64,000 nucleotides of DNA from Pseudoips prasinana (GCA_951640165.1 OX621243.1:7688001-7752000); one strand, 5' to 3'; shown: positions 33,414 through 44,689, counted from the stretch's first letter. Program-made: numbers and translations. The notes: generated from the sequence alone by a model not told the origin.

Positions 33414-33716
33414 AAAAAACCGACCCGACCAAGTGCGAGTCGGACTCGCGCACGAAGGGTTCCGTATCATTATCTATAAAACGAGCAAATAATAATGAAT
33501 AAAAATTCACATTTGTTGTATGGGAGCACCTTAAATATTTCATTTTATTTTGAATTTTAGTATGTGTTGTTATAGCGGCAACAGAAATTCATCATCTGTG
33601 CACGTTCAACTGTCTTACTATCACGGTTCATGAGATACAGCCTGATGACAGACGAGTAGACAGACAGACAGCGAAGTCTTAGTAATAGGGACCCTTTGGG
33701 TACGGAATCCTAAAAA
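33414..33716 (+). repeat. dispersed repeat F, copy 2
   Basis: It starts 'ccgacccgaccaagtgcgag' and ends 'gggtacggaatcctaaaaag', like 21540-22048. It is shorter inside. Confidence 0.75.
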
Positions 33717-33990
33717 GTGCAAGGGGTAATTTTAATTATAGAATAGCCAGTATTTTCACTTTATGTGCAAATATAATGAGTTAATACCGTGGTCCGTAGT
33801 AGTGTAAGTTACGTTCCGTGGTTTTAGAGATCATTGGTAAACTAATAAACATGTATAAAAAATAGATGAATATTGTAATTATAATATTATTTCCTTCTAA
33901 TAATTTATGATATTTTTATCTATACAAATTCCAAAATTCCATCCATCATAGACATTTAGACGGTTGTTTATTTTAGTATAAACATGATGA

Positions 33991-34100
33991 TTTTTTTACG
34001 GAATAAATGAATTTTGATTTGTTTGAATTAATTACCTTAGTCTTAGTTACTAAGGTAATTAATTAAAACAAATCAAAAATCATTTATTCCGTAAAAAATT
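33991..34100. repeat. palindrome of about 51-bp arms at a LINE 3' end
   Basis: Arms 33991-34041 and about 34049-34100 pair with 2-4 mismatches. The right arm is the true LINE terminus (compare 46395-46420); the left arm is its inverted copy. Confidence 0.93.
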
Positions 34101-34235
34101 ACATTTATGTGGAATTGTCATTTTGTTTTTACCCTACCGTGCAGTGCATGACGTGGCAGCTACTGAGAAACACTGCCAGAAAAATCAGTAAGAATCTTTT
34201 TTAAAATAAAATATAGTAAAGATTACTCGTTTTAT
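34049..34235 (-). mobile_element. LINE 3' UTR
   Basis: The minus strand contains 'gtttctcagtagctgcc', 'gcactgcacggtagggtaaa' and 'ggaataaatga', collinear with 46310-46420. No coding part. Confidence 0.7.
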
Positions 34236-34497
34236 GAATATGAAGTATAAGGTAGTTTGGATAAGACCGCCCGTTATACTTTATACGTCCATAGTATATT
34301 ATTATAATATATCCTTTCGTGTACAACAAAGAACATTGGATTGGTTACTTCAATTTACTTTTACTTATTAGTGTTGAAGATAGCTTTTCATTTAGCTTAT
34401 GTGGCAATGACATTTAAAGCTTTATTAAACGACTTTAGAAATCTCAATACCTCAAGTTTCCAACAAAGCTTAATGTTTAGAATCCTAATCACTCCCA

Positions 34498-34745
34498 TAT
34501 TGACTGACCTTTTGGTCTAGTTATTAGTAACACCGACTACTAAGGCAAAGGTCATGGGTACGATACCCACCCAGGAAAAAAAATATTTTGCACGATTATT
34601 TATTCTGTTTGGTTGTAATTTCTCCATAATATTTTGTACTTAGAAATATAATAGTACCTTTATCAGTTGTCTGGTTGCCGAAATATGCTCTTCCTAGTTT
34701 GGGATCAGATGGCAGCGTGTTAGTTATCCCAAGATATTAAGAAAA
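34498..34745 (+). mobile_element. SINE-C
   Basis: Head ('ttttggtctagttattagt', 'catgggtacgatacccaccc'), body and tail ('gggatcagatggcagcgtg', 'tcccaagatatt') in order. Confidence 0.8.
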
Positions 34746-34873
34746 AAATATCTGCCATGCTCTGCCTCAACAAGTTGGATGTAAGGAGGCTGGACATTCA
34801 AAATAATACGGATATATCACATGAGATTTATCCGTGATATTTTAAATATACGTTGACAGGATCCTGAAACTTT

Positions 34874-35095
34874 TTTTATTGCAGGGGGAATGCCTACGCA
34901 TAATGTCACCCGCAAAATGTATGTCGGACTCGCACCGACTGAATCTAACCTAACCTGATGTGGACTTCTCTTGGCGCCTGATGGTAAGAGCCTCGGGAAC
35001 GCGGGTATGGTGTTCCAGTGCCCCTCATTTGCGCCATGTCCCAGATGGTCGGGACACGTACCCTGGGAGGGCTCTGAAGGATTCTGACCTTAATA
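34874..35095 (+). repeat. dispersed repeat H, copy 2
   Basis: 'gggggaatgcctacgcataa', 'cacccgcaaaatg', 'aatctaacctaacctgatg' and 'cgcgggtatggtgttccag'. Inverted relative to 33275-33413. Confidence 0.55.
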
Positions 35096-35099
35096 TAGA

Positions 35100-35925
35100 T
35101 GTTATGTATCGTTGTAGATTAGTCTATGTCTACTAAAAGCTGGTAGTAGTAATATATTCCGATCACGCTAAAATAGTAAGCGTAAACATGACTAGGGAGT
35201 CTTGAAAACGTGCAGTATAAAACCCACTGATTGGGAGAAAATGCTAATAATAAAGGCAGTATACCATAGAGTTAACCTTGGAGTAGAAATGACTGAGCAC
35301 TGTAGAAAAAAAACGCCGTATTAGAAATTCTACAATAACGTGTGAAATACGGTACGGCCCGTTTCGAATGAAGTCTCGTATCATCCAGTTCCACATGTAA
35401 AAGTGAAACATAAGGTTGATGAAGTCAATAATTTCTTTTTACACGAGCTACTAGATATTCGCAAACATCGTACAGCGCTCTCCGTGTTGAATATAACAAT
35501 GCGTTTAAGATACTTCTGGAGCTGCTCCGTTTCTGTAGTGTGGCAGGGATGTAGATTGCTATTACGCAACAATGCGCAAAAGGTGTACTTCCCTGGTGCG
35601 CAGGGTGTGGGGCAGACACAACAGCGTCTGAAGCATGGTTGTCAGTCGACTGGACTGTAAATTCGTTGGGTCACTGTTGTGCGGACACCCATGGGATGGC
35701 AAAACCTTTATTTATTTATTCACTTGTTTATTGTTTTTGTTTAATGTCTGTGGCTTACTAACATAGTAGTAAGTTTTACTAACAATCTTGTCTTGGTTAC
35801 TCGAATAAAGAAAAATTCTATTCTATAATCACTATTACAATGGAATTCAGGTATTTGGCTTACTCATTGTTATTATTCAGTATTTATTCACAAAGAAGAT
35901 AAAGCAATATAATATATTATCCTGG
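35100..35925. other. unexplained; better base balance at 35395-35690
   Basis: Overlapping open frames on both strands at 35381-35660 have no recognised domain. The segment could be an old transposon. It contains 'ccctggtgcgcagggtgtgg'. Confidence 0.3.
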
Positions 35926-35927
35926 GA

Positions 35928-36055
35928 CATTATTGACACCCGTCCATCTGATCCCAAACTAAGCAAAGCTTGTACTATGGAAACCAGGTGACTGATATAC
36001 TACATATACTACTTTTCTTTAAGTAAATACATACTTATATAGATAATTACACAAT
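35928..36055 (-). mobile_element. SINE-C, tail half
   Basis: 'tatcctgggacattattgac', 'gatcccaaactaagcaaagc' and 'acttatatagataattacac' match the family. Confidence 0.8.
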
Positions 36056-36124
36056 AAAAACAAAATTACCATATTTTCGCCTTTTTAATTAACTTTTAAT
36101 TTTGTTGTATTGTTTGCAATGCAA

Positions 36125-36400
36125 TGCAATTCATATTTAATCGTCGTCCGGCGGATCTCAACCAGCTCCTTCTACCAATCCGGGGTAGGCCCTGTGCGTT
36201 AAGCTACGAACTATACACACTGGCACATCCGATTTAGGTTTCCCTTGCTATCACCCTTCCGGAGGATCTAGGTGTTATCCATGCGACAGCCGATGAATAA
36301 CCCTTACATTCTTGATAGAAGGTGCTAGTTCGAGACCAGCCGGAAGTTAAAATTTATAATTTCGCATTTTTTAGATTAGATTCATTTATTTGATTTTCAC
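36125..36400 (-). mobile_element. SINE-D, fullest copy
   Basis: 'ctaccaatccggggtaggcc', 'ggtgctagttcgagaccagc' and 'tttttagattagatt' recur in fragments at 1195, 21060, 43430 and 44690. Boundaries and strand are tentative because both halves contain tRNA-like words. Confidence 0.5.
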
Positions 36401-36411
36401 AAAATTAAAGA

Positions 36412-36818
36412 ACAGAGACGTGGTCGCTCACTATGGGCCTTATCAGGCGGCTCAAGGTCACCCAAAGAGCAATGGAAAGGGCTATGCTTGGAGTTTCCCT
36501 GCGAAATCGAATAAGAAATGCTGAGATCCGCAGGCGAACTAAAGTAGCCGACATAGCCCAAAGAATTGCCAAACTGAAGTGGCAGTGGGCAGGGCACATA
36601 GCTCGTAGAACTGACGGCCGATGGGGCAGAAAGGTTCTCGAGTGGCGACCACGAAACGGAAGACGCAGCGTGGGCAGGCCTCCTACACGGTGGACCGACG
36701 ATCTTGTGCGGGTCGCGGGAAGCCGCTGGATGCGGGCAGCGCAGGACCGGCTATTGTGGAGATCCTTGGGGGAGGCCTTTGTCCAGCAGTGGACGTCTTT
36801 CGGCTGATATGATGATGA
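36412..36818 (+). mobile_element. RTE-1 LINE, 5'-truncated
   Basis: Reference copy for this window: C-terminal coding end, short 3' UTR 'ccagcagtggacgtctttcg' and 'gctgatatgatgatg'. Other copies: 7262, 10455, 12290, 45730, 48009, 53830. Confidence 0.9.
36433..36807 (+). CDS. RTE LINE polyprotein, C-terminal end
   Basis: An open frame of 124 codons (continuing upstream to about 36414) reads the C-terminal tail of an RTE-type endonuclease/reverse-transcriptase. Recognisable parts are LKVTQRAMERAMLGVSL, WQWAGHIARRTDGRWGRKVL, GRRSVGRPPTRWTDDL and the end EAFVQQWTSFG. The catalytic domains lie upstream in a complete element and are absent, because 5' truncation is usual for LINEs. The frame shows no stop, so the insertion is probably fairly young. 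There is no host function. The gene stops just before the (ATG)n tail, as in RTE elements. Confidence 0.88.
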   Translation: MGLIRRLKVTQRAMERAMLGVSLRNRIRNAEIRRRTKVADIAQRIAKLKWQWAGHIARRTDGRWGRKVLEWRPRNGRRSVGRPPTRWTDDLVRVAGSRWMRAAQDRLLWRSLGEAFVQQWTSFG

Positions 36819-37024
36819 AAGAAATAAGCTTTATGATGAAATGTAAATGACTATTATTCAGTATTAGTATAAAAATTTTAGAACGCAATTAAAAATTCTA
36901 AATGCATTAAGTCTAAGTCTTATTTAATTTAATGGCGTTACACGTTATGCACGCGAGAATTTGCCAATACAATTTGCACGGCATTTACATTGATACTTGG
37001 GATAGTAAATGCATATATATAAAA

Positions 37025-37215
37025 CTAGCTGTGCCCCGCGGTTTTACCCTCGTTAAACCTTATAAATTATAGCCTGTTTTAATCCAGGGCGTCAGTTAAC
37101 TCCATACCACATTTTATTAAAATCGCTCCAGCCGTTTCGACGTGAATATGTAACAAAAACGTACATACACAGTCACACACAAACTTTCGCCTATATAATA
37201 TAAGTGTGATACGTA
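37025..37215 (-). mobile_element. Lep1-like Helitron
   Basis: CTAG at 37025 (minus-strand end) is followed by 'ctgtgccccgcggttttacc'. The far end is 'aaactttcgcctatataata'. The interior contains 'aatccagggcgtcagttaac', also found in the duplicated block at 52772-53057. Confidence 0.75.
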
Positions 37216-37599
37216 TATTACACCATAACTATCCCAGCTGATATAATCCAACATGAATTAATCTATCATAGTTATAAAAACGCTGACAGACACAATTTAT
37301 AAGTCAAGTACATCCACTAAGTACTCGCCCCTAGTGCTTAGCGCCGCACTCAGCGCGCACCTCTCGCATCATATTTGCAGCTTTCATTACAGATATTAAA
37401 AACTATGCAGTCGAGATCTGATTCATTAATACGGAAGAATACAATACGTATGTAAACTCTGTGTATTGTTTGCATTACCTCATTCGGTTCGTGGAGGCGT
37501 TTTTATTGTTTTATATTGCCATTTTAATTTTGCACGCCATTCTTGTTAAGATCCGAAATGAATTAATTTCGTTGTTGAAAATAATGATTTATGCTTATT

Positions 37600-37868
37600 A
37601 CTTACTTACTTATCGTATCGCTCATAGCTCTTACCGGTCCGTAAGTGATTCGCGAGATTAAGCAACTAGGCTCACGGTCAGTCCATAGATGGGTGACAGC
37701 CAAAGTGATTTAATTTCTGAGCATCTTCGTGCTTCGGCGGGGACGTTAAGCTTTCGATCCTGGTCGTAGCCATTAGGCTACAGTCGTTGCCAGAGTGTGC
37801 CAGCCATGTCAGAGGCCTAATGGGCGGCTTAAACAACTCCGACACTAGGGTAAATACTGCCCATACGA
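37600..37868 (+). mobile_element. 5S-rRNA-derived SINE, best copy
   Basis: 'ttaccggtccgtaagtgatt', 'gagattaagcaactagg' and 'cacggtcagtccatagatgg' with 'gtgac' follow the 5S rRNA internal promoter order (A box 'gattaagcaac', C box 'ggtcagt..agatgggtgac'). The body has 'gcttcggcggggacgttaag' and the end 'gacactagggtaaatactgc'. Copies: 3330, 22395 (-), 47165, 51255, 60935. Confidence 0.85.
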
Positions 37869-37974
37869 TAAGTATAGAAGATTGAAGGTATAGTCAACAA
37901 AATACGTATCATTAGCAGGCCTTCTTGATTCACTTGGATTTACTGTATTACATGTTTATTAAACTGGTCAAATA

Positions 37975-38052
37975 GTTTTCTTGTGGATTCAATTCCCGAA
38001 TCCAGGAGACGAGGACACTGTCGTAACTGCTGCGCCACATGTGCAGTCAAAT
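37975..38052 (-). mobile_element. SINE-B head fragment
   Basis: 'gattcaattcccgaatcc' and 'ctgctgcgccacatgtgcag' match the minus-strand head. Confidence 0.65.
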
Positions 38053-38169
38053 TATACTAAAAACTATAACTGAACAATAGCAATAGGATGCTGATTATTT
38101 ATTTTAAGCTGTCAAAGTTAAATGAGTGTAGAGTTCGGTATAATCAAAATTATAATCAAATAATTACGC

Positions 38170-38562
38170 ATTATCTTAAACAAGATTCGAAATACTGATG
38201 TAAGAGAGCGTTGTGGTGTGAAAGAGGATGTAGTCACAAAGATTGAAAAAGGTATGCTGAGATGGTTTGGCAATTTAGAAAGGATGAATGAAAGAAGATT
38301 GACAAAAGAAGTATACCTGGCCTGTGTGAATGGTACAACCGGAAGGGGAAGACCTCGTAGAACATTCTCTGATCAAATCGGAGACGTACTTAAAAAAGGT
38401 CAGGTCAGAAGTACCCTAAACCGGCGAGCATGTATGAAGAATATTATGTCAGTAAACGAAGCGAAAGAGGTATGCAAGGATCGTGACAAATGAAAGTCCG
38501 TTGTCTCTGCCTACCCCTCTGGGAAACAGGCGTGAGTCTATGTATGTGTATCTATCTTAAAC
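38170..38562 (+). mobile_element. RTE-2 LINE 3' end, best copy
   Basis: Coding end, then 'ctctgcctacccctctggga', 'aacaggcgtgagtctatg' and (ATGT)n. Related copies: 3637 (-), 14105, 14780, 30600, 41680, 49475 (-). Confidence 0.88.
38218..38493 (+). pseudogene. RTE-2 polyprotein C-terminus
   Basis: The frame runs upstream to about 38170 ([18 protein letters not shown]), then [40 protein letters not shown] and the end [17 protein letters not shown] stands where sister copies have TGG (next residues KSVVSAYPSGKQA in the plus frame), so this copy ends early. It is the far C-terminal tail of a reverse-transcriptase protein related in layout to RTE-1. The catalytic parts are absent. Confidence 0.8.
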
Positions 38563-38564
38563 AA

Positions 38565-38930
38565 CAAGTATGAATAAATTTTGATGAAACTCGACAGGTA
38601 CGAGTTGGACCCATTTATCAAGAGTTATAAGGCTTATTTATTATTTTATGTATGAAAGCAAAACATTGATCTAACTGGACCGATTAATCAAGAAGTGTTT
38701 TTTTAGGCAAACAGAAATAAAAGAAATACAAATAGGTATTAGTTAGAAAAATCGGCATATTTTACCATGGACACAAAAGTATATTATATGTATATATCTT
38801 ATTACTTCAGATTTGAACCTTTTCAAACATTCAAAAAAAAGAGGAAAGTATTTTAATGTAATTATTTATGATGCCATAATGAAAAGAGGGACATAATAAC
38901 AAGTTGGAAAAAATAATAATAATTATAATA
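38565..38930. other. no recognised feature
   Basis: AT-rich spacer. Confidence 0.4.
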
Positions 38931-38931
38931 C

Positions 38932-39060
38932 CCTGGGACATTACTGACACACGGCCATCCCATCCCAAATTAAGTAGAGCTTGTAGTACGGAAACCAGAT
39001 AACTGATATCCTACATATACTAATGAAAGGCAAGTACCAACCAACCACGCCAACCGAAGA
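38932..39060 (-). mobile_element. SINE-C with internal deletion
   Basis: Tail 'ctgggacattactgacacac' and 'gatatcctacatatac' jump directly to the head end 'ggcaagtaccaaccaaccac'. The middle of the SINE is gone. Confidence 0.7.
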
Positions 39061-39109
39061 CACTGAGTTAAAAATGTATAATATTTAAAGAAAATTATAA
39101 ATAAATAAA

Positions 39110-39352
39110 TAAATATCCTGAGACATTATTCACACACGGTTATCTGATCCTAAACTAAGCAGAGCTTGTACTATGGAAACCAGATAACTGATGTAATACA
39201 TATACTACTTTTATTTTGTAAATACATACTTATATAGATAATTACACCCAGACTCAAGACAAACAGACATGTTCATGCACACAAATACTTGTCCTTGGTG
39301 GGAATCGAACCCACGACCTCCGGCGTGAAAAGCAAGCATCTGCCAACCACGC
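39110..39352 (-). mobile_element. SINE-C, full-length-like
   Basis: Minus strand: head with B box 'GGTTCGATTCCCACC', body 'gtttgtcttgagtctggg', tail 'gtttaggatcagataacc', and (TTTA)n at 39095-39115. Confidence 0.88.
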
Positions 39353-39611
39353 CACGTCTTTACCGTTAGAAACACTACCAACCCTAAACTTTCCACAAGT
39401 AGTGAAGCGATAGCCACACATTTTCAGTATTGATTAAATTTGCACTTATGCACTACAAGTACCTTTGAACAAACATACCCCATGGAACCAATTATCTTAG
39501 CTCACTGATAAACCACGCACTGAATTATTTTTTAAGTAACGTGGTATAACATAGCCGACAAAAAAATCAAATAGTCTAAAATAATTTATTCTTCTTATAC
39601 CGTCTTTCTTC

Positions 39612-39872
39612 TTATAGACGGTCACCGTAGCCTAGTTGGTAGTGCTCCTGCCTACGAAGCTGGTGGTCCTGGGTTCGAATCCCGGTAAGTGCAAATATTT
39701 GTGTGATGATCACGAATATTTGTTTTTGAGTCATGGATGTTTTCTATGTATTTAAGTATTTATCTATCTATATAAGTATGTATATCGTCGCCTGGTACCC
39801 ACAGTACAAGCTTTGCTTAGTTTGGGGCTAGGATGATCTGTGTGACTTTGTCCCTAGATAAAAAATAAATAA
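39612..39872 (+). mobile_element. SINE-C-like, full length
   Basis: A box 'TAGCCTAGTTGG', B box 'GGTTCGAATCCC', body 'gtgtgatgatcacgaat', 'ctatataagtatgtatat', tail 'gtttggggctaggatgatc' and (AAAT)n. The head half could fold as a tRNA, but the attached SINE body rules out a plain tRNA gene. Confidence 0.85.
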
Positions 39873-39874
39873 AT

Positions 39875-41338
39875 AAACTTATTGACTGGTGAGTGCAACT
39901 GGCAGAGAGTGCCTCAAAATAATATACCGTCCATGATATAAACTATGCATAAAATATTGGGTTACCGCCCCGTACCACAGATACAAAAACTTGCACAACT
40001 TCCTCTCCAACGCAGGCTCAACATCACAGACTATTGTTATTCGTTATCTGCGACATTTCAATTGAAAGTTTCCAACTTGGCATTACAGACGACTTTATTT
40101 ATGGCGGGCAAAATTGTCTCTTGCATGCTTTAATAAAACATGAGATGGGTGTCATTAGTTAGCGGGATGGCGAATTTTGTCGCTTGGTATATTTTTATGA
40201 ATAAAAGAGAAAGAAATAAGTCGTAGATAAAAGATTGTGTATATTTAGCATTGAATAATGGTCGTGTAGCATTTAAAATAAGATGGGTAATTAAAATGAT
40301 GATGTATATGAGGACGTTACATGATTTCTCCGCATATTTGATAGACAAAGCACATAAATTTTGCTTTAATCCGTTCGTGTCTAGAAAAGTTAAAGTCGGT
40401 TCTATATTTTTATTATGTTAAAACAAGAATATAAATTTTATATAATTTTCACGCACTTTCTCAAGAGTACAGAAAAACACATACGCCATCTTTAATCCAT
40501 AAATAAACAACTGTTTTAAAGTGTTTAAAAATATATTTAAAACGGCTGAGAGAAGATCCTATTATTGTTATCCTGTATATGTTTATTTGTATTTTATTAT
40601 TTAGTAAAAATGCACAATGAATAAATGATGGATGAACGAGATATACTTCGAGCGTAAATAAACCAAGAACCTAGAAACCAAGTAGACAGGAACAGTATTT
40701 GATCTGTGAAAAAATTACGCGAGTTGATCACTTGGCATTAATGTCATACGCTAATAGTACTGTTTTCTACGTCCCGTTAATGCCACATAAATGGAGTTAA
40801 AATAACTAAAAAGTGCCATTCCCACCTACAATATCAAGATGTGTTCACTGGCTTAGTACTTTTCTATATAAATATTCTGCTTAATGAAAAATACACCCCC
40901 ATAAAAATAAATAAAACTAGTAGGCAGTTGTAGGCAAGTGCAATATAAATACAAACACGCAGATCTGACACCAATTATCACGGGAAAATATTGAGACGTG
41001 CAAGTTTATTGACCGTCTCGCCTGTACTTACAGAGATCGCGAAGTACCTAATCAGGGCCAGGTAATTCTAGCGGCCGAGAGCTGATTGGTTATCGATCCG
41101 ACTGCAGTATTGGCTTGGCTAAAGATAGTTTCTGTTATAAATGAGATTCCACTTTTGTTGAGTTTGGATGTATGGACTCCTTTTTGGCATAACTACCCAA
41201 AAAGTGGTATATACAAAAAGTAGTACCTATATACAATTAGTATTTTCAAATTTTATTATTCAGCCACAAGTAATATAAACCTGCTTCTACTAAGAAGCTG
41301 ACTATAGCCACATTTCTTTATTTGCACAAAATTTTATC
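39875..41338. other. no recognised gene
   Basis: Short open frames lack domains. 40985-41110 is somewhat GC-richer ('cgcctgtacttacag', 'gcggccgagagctgattgg') but I cannot assign it. Confidence 0.35.
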
Positions 41339-41341
41339 TTA

Positions 41342-41610
41342 GGCTGATTTCAGAGTGACGCGCGCGGCACGCGATGCGGCGGCCAGCGCGTCTCAACAGC
41401 CATTGTAAGTGTACGCAACGGCGCGTGCGAGACGCGTCACTCTGAAACGCTAGCTGCCAGTAGAGGAGCTCGGGCAGCGATGGCCGACGGCGCGCGTGTC
41501 ACCGGCGGCGCGTTTGAACTGCGTGACTATGAACGCAACTACTATCTAGTGTAATTGTAAGCGCGCGCGTTTGGACGGCGCCGCTCGCCGGCGCGACTCT
41601 GAAATCAGCC
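41342..41610. mobile_element. GC-rich MITE, Harbinger-like (TTA TSD)
   Basis: Ends GGCTGATTTCAGAGT are exact inverted repeats, continuing imperfectly through 'cgcgc'. TTA lies outside both (41339-41341, 41611-41613). The 269-bp interior is rich in CGCG words and contrasts with the AT-rich flanks. It resembles the 6499-6673 element in target and first bases, not in sequence. Confidence 0.88.
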
Positions 41611-41679
41611 TTAATCGTAGTTAACGTATAGGTATAGTTTCCGAAAATTTATGATTACATAAAATTTTACCTTGTATTA

Positions 41680-41852
41680 GCCCGAAGTACCCTTAACTGG
41701 TGAGCATGTATGAAGAATATAATGACAGTAATCGAGGCAAAAGAGGTGTGCAAAGATCGTGACAAATGGAAATCCGTTGTCTCTGCCTACCCCTCTGGGA
41801 AACAGGCGTGAATCTATGTATGAATGTATGTATGTATGTATTAGCCCATTTT
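41680..41852 (+). mobile_element. RTE-2 tail
   Basis: 'agcccgaagtacccttaact', 'atgaagaatataatgacag', 'aaacaggcgtgaatctatg' and (ATGT)n. Confidence 0.82.
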
Positions 41853-41935
41853 GGCACCATACCGTACTTTTTACCTTGTCATGATATGAAGATGTATATA
41901 GTATTGGTAGTGTCCTAATACATATTGTACTGATT

Positions 41936-42019
41936 CAAAATGGTGCTTCTGGCAATATAAGCACCATTTTGCACCAGTTTGTTTTGGTAGATCAAACTCG
42001 CAAGTGTTTGATCTACCAA
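41936..42019. repeat. two adjacent hairpins (13- and 14-bp arms)
   Basis: 41936-41948 pairs perfectly with 41959-41971, and 41984-41997 pairs perfectly with 42006-42019. Loops are 10 and 8 bases. Confidence 0.92.
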
Positions 42020-42024
42020 TCGAT

Positions 42025-42720
42025 ATTAATTGATTTTCTGCGAAAACTATCTCGCGTTGCGCTCATACGTGTCACAATTCAATCTTCAAGCTGCCTTATG
42101 CTGCACTTATGTAGCATTAACAGATTAATTTAACAGGCGTTTAATTTAGGCAGTTTTAAAAAGGCTTTATTAATTTCTGATGAGCTTTAACTCCTACGGG
42201 AAATTTTTTATCACATACGGAATTCATGAATAGTGCGGAAAAAATAAATTGATATAATCCAGAGAGGAATAGGGTTGTGTAGGGTAGTGCTAGATAGTAA
42301 TGGCAGATCTTATTCAATCATCATATTGTGCCACACTGCGTCTCGTACTTATCTTCAGTTTACATATAAACCAGTAGAGATCGCGTGTGATTTATTTATT
42401 TATTTATTTAGGACAACTTACAAAACATACACTAATACATCGAATACATACATGTTATAAAATTATGTGCTAAATGTTGCTTTACTTACAAGTCGCCACG
42501 GCATGGTAAAGGACAGTTCTTTTTTTTTTATTTACTTACTAAACTTAAGCTTACTATACTTGATCAAACACAATCAATTCTGCAATCTTCTTTGTTTTCA
42601 ATTTGTATGATTTTAAAACATGTATTCTTTCGTTTTACAAGCAAAAACTTAAAATACATTTACCACGGTGTTTTGTCCACATTGCAGAAACATCATTCTG
42701 CAGAACGTAATTAATTATTT
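42025..42720. other. no recognised gene
   Basis: AT-rich with a short (ATTT)n run at about 42390-42410. Confidence 0.4.
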
Positions 42721-42724
42721 CGGG

Positions 42725-42882
42725 ATACGTATAACTACTACCTAACTGCGGTCGCCAACTCGCATGCCAAACGCGGTGACTATGGCAAAACCCCCCATGG
42801 CAATGTTAGAAACCTTTGCGGGAGGCCTATGTCCGGCAGTGGACGGTGGACTGATAATGATGATGATGATGATGAGTAGTCT
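42725..42882 (+). mobile_element. RTE-1b tail with (ATG)n
   Basis: 'ctaactgcggtcgccaactc', 'gactatggcaaaacccccc', 'cggcagtggacg' and (atg)n. Confidence 0.75.
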
Positions 42883-42884
42883 AA

Positions 42885-44150
42885 TTTAGTATTAACGTTT
42901 AATATCATAATAAAAACACATAAATACTTACGTATATTTATTATTACGATATCAGTTACTCCATAAGAATAGTTCTCAATAACGAAAACAATCATGTGCG
43001 TGTGCGTATGTGTATTCGACGAAGTAGTGTGCGTAGCCTTTGGTGTTCAAGCTACAGGTTGTTATTATTAATATCAATTATTTATGTAATTATATTCCAT
43101 TCGACATAAGAGTTTCAAAAGAATCGTAGTATATACAATTCCAAAATTTATTAAACTAATTGACGAAAACAGCTGAAAGGCGGTAGGCGATTAAAAGATA
43201 ATCAAGACTAACTTGGGACAGAGAGAAGCGATTTGGTTTTATTAGAATATACAGCTATACCAATAATAATATTATAATTCTAAATCTAAGTATAATTGTG
43301 TGTTCGTAACCAAGCCAATCTGCTTTAAACGAAGGTAGGTCATAACAAATATGTTAAAGCTAATACAGACAATTAATTAATTACCCAGCATTCTTTACCA
43401 GACGAGAGAAGTAGTTAGTCGAACATACAAAATTGTTAAATTTTAGTTTTATAACATTATTCGCAATGTAAAGCGTAGATCTAATCTCAAAAATACGAAT
43501 TCATCATAGAACTTGACTTGACTTTCCAAATAGAATAAAAAAAATTACATAATTATTTAATGCACAGGTATTTTATTTATTTCCATTATATTATTTACAA
43601 GTCAACGAGAATTATGCTCCTCCATAAAAGCTACATAAATAAACATAAACTCCTAAAACGACAGGCGACATAATTCCAACACATTTCCTACTGACGTTCA
43701 AACCTTCAACCGTGTCTACTTTATGTTTAAAGCATCCTACGTGCTACGCCGTAGTCTAATGGCATCCGTCTGCTACGAGTTACCGTAGTACGTTACATTT
43801 CAACTTTTATTACATCTTGAGATGATTTTTACACACTAACTCGCGAAAGAGCTTAAAGTTTATTATAATGATGTGCATGGTTTTCAATGACTAGAAAACA
43901 ATGAAAGGTATATTAGTAAGTATACCGTTTTACTTACCATCAATACGAGTAGGAAAAGAAAGGACAGGAAAAGTTCTGACATACTCGTAGAGACTATCCG
44001 AATCCAAAAGCCAAGACCTAGTAACTTGATATTTTGCACCCAGGTTCAGTTAATGACGTATGTCAAATTCGTGATAAGACTTTTCTCAAATACAAATAAA
44101 ATAAACGAATTTCCAAGCTGAGTTTCGAATTTTTGAAGCAAAATTTTTCT
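42885..44150. other. mostly unexplained; SINE-D scrap at 43430-43500
   Basis: 'cgcaatgtaaagcgtagatc' with 'taatctcaaaaat' matches the SINE-D tail in minus orientation. The rest is unassigned. Confidence 0.35.
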
Positions 44151-44154
44151 AAAC

Positions 44155-44375
44155 ACGCTAGATTTGGGAGTAAGCTGGTGAGCACGTGGCGAGAGCGTTA
44201 CGAAAAATGTGATCGGGTGAGGCAAATGGAAGTTGAGAGGGAGACATAAGTTAGTGAAGATGGAAGAGAGAGAGTTACGTTTCGCATATTACTGAAGGGG
44301 CAAGAGAGAGAACAATAATATTTTCTTTTTCTATTCCTGGCAAAGCCAGTTACGCTTTGTATATCTAAGTTTTAA
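44155..44375. repeat. dispersed repeat E, copy 2
   Basis: Collinear with 8840-9060 ('gagtaagctggtgagc', 'aatgtgatcgggtgaggc', 'gcatattactgaaggggc', 'aagccagttacgctttg'). Confidence 0.65.
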
Positions 44376-44689
44376 TTCTGTCGTGCGGTCTAAAGCACAC
44401 TAGTTTTTTAAATAGCACACTAGGTTTAAAGTTAGTTTGGTCCGGCTTGAGAATCGTCTTGAGCTCCTGAGGCCGTTGTTGACGCACTAAAAGGCTGGAT
44501 ACATACATACATCGTTGAATCTCGCGTTGCTGGGGCCTAACACATCATGTGACAAAGGAAGCTCTCACTGTTTTCCTCAAAATTTGTTCAACTTGTTAAA
44601 CTAACAGCAAGCGAATCCTAAAATTGATTTGTCAGTTTGTTTCAATCGTATCTTAACGCAGAGCGGCTACACTGGATTGGTTACTGGCG

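Noticed and set aside
37630..37740. Possible 5S rRNA gene
   Set aside because: Only the internal promoter region resembles 5S rRNA. The rest is SINE body and the copy is not a complete 5S sequence.
39620..39700. Possible functional tRNA gene
   Set aside because: A and B boxes are good, but the sequence continues into a SINE-C body and tail shared with other copies.
43936..43976. Possible second minus-strand mini-exon (tgtcag...gatg|gtaagt)
   Set aside because: Splice-like edges exist, but the 38-bp interior is pyrimidine-rich and gives no convincing peptide; likely chance.
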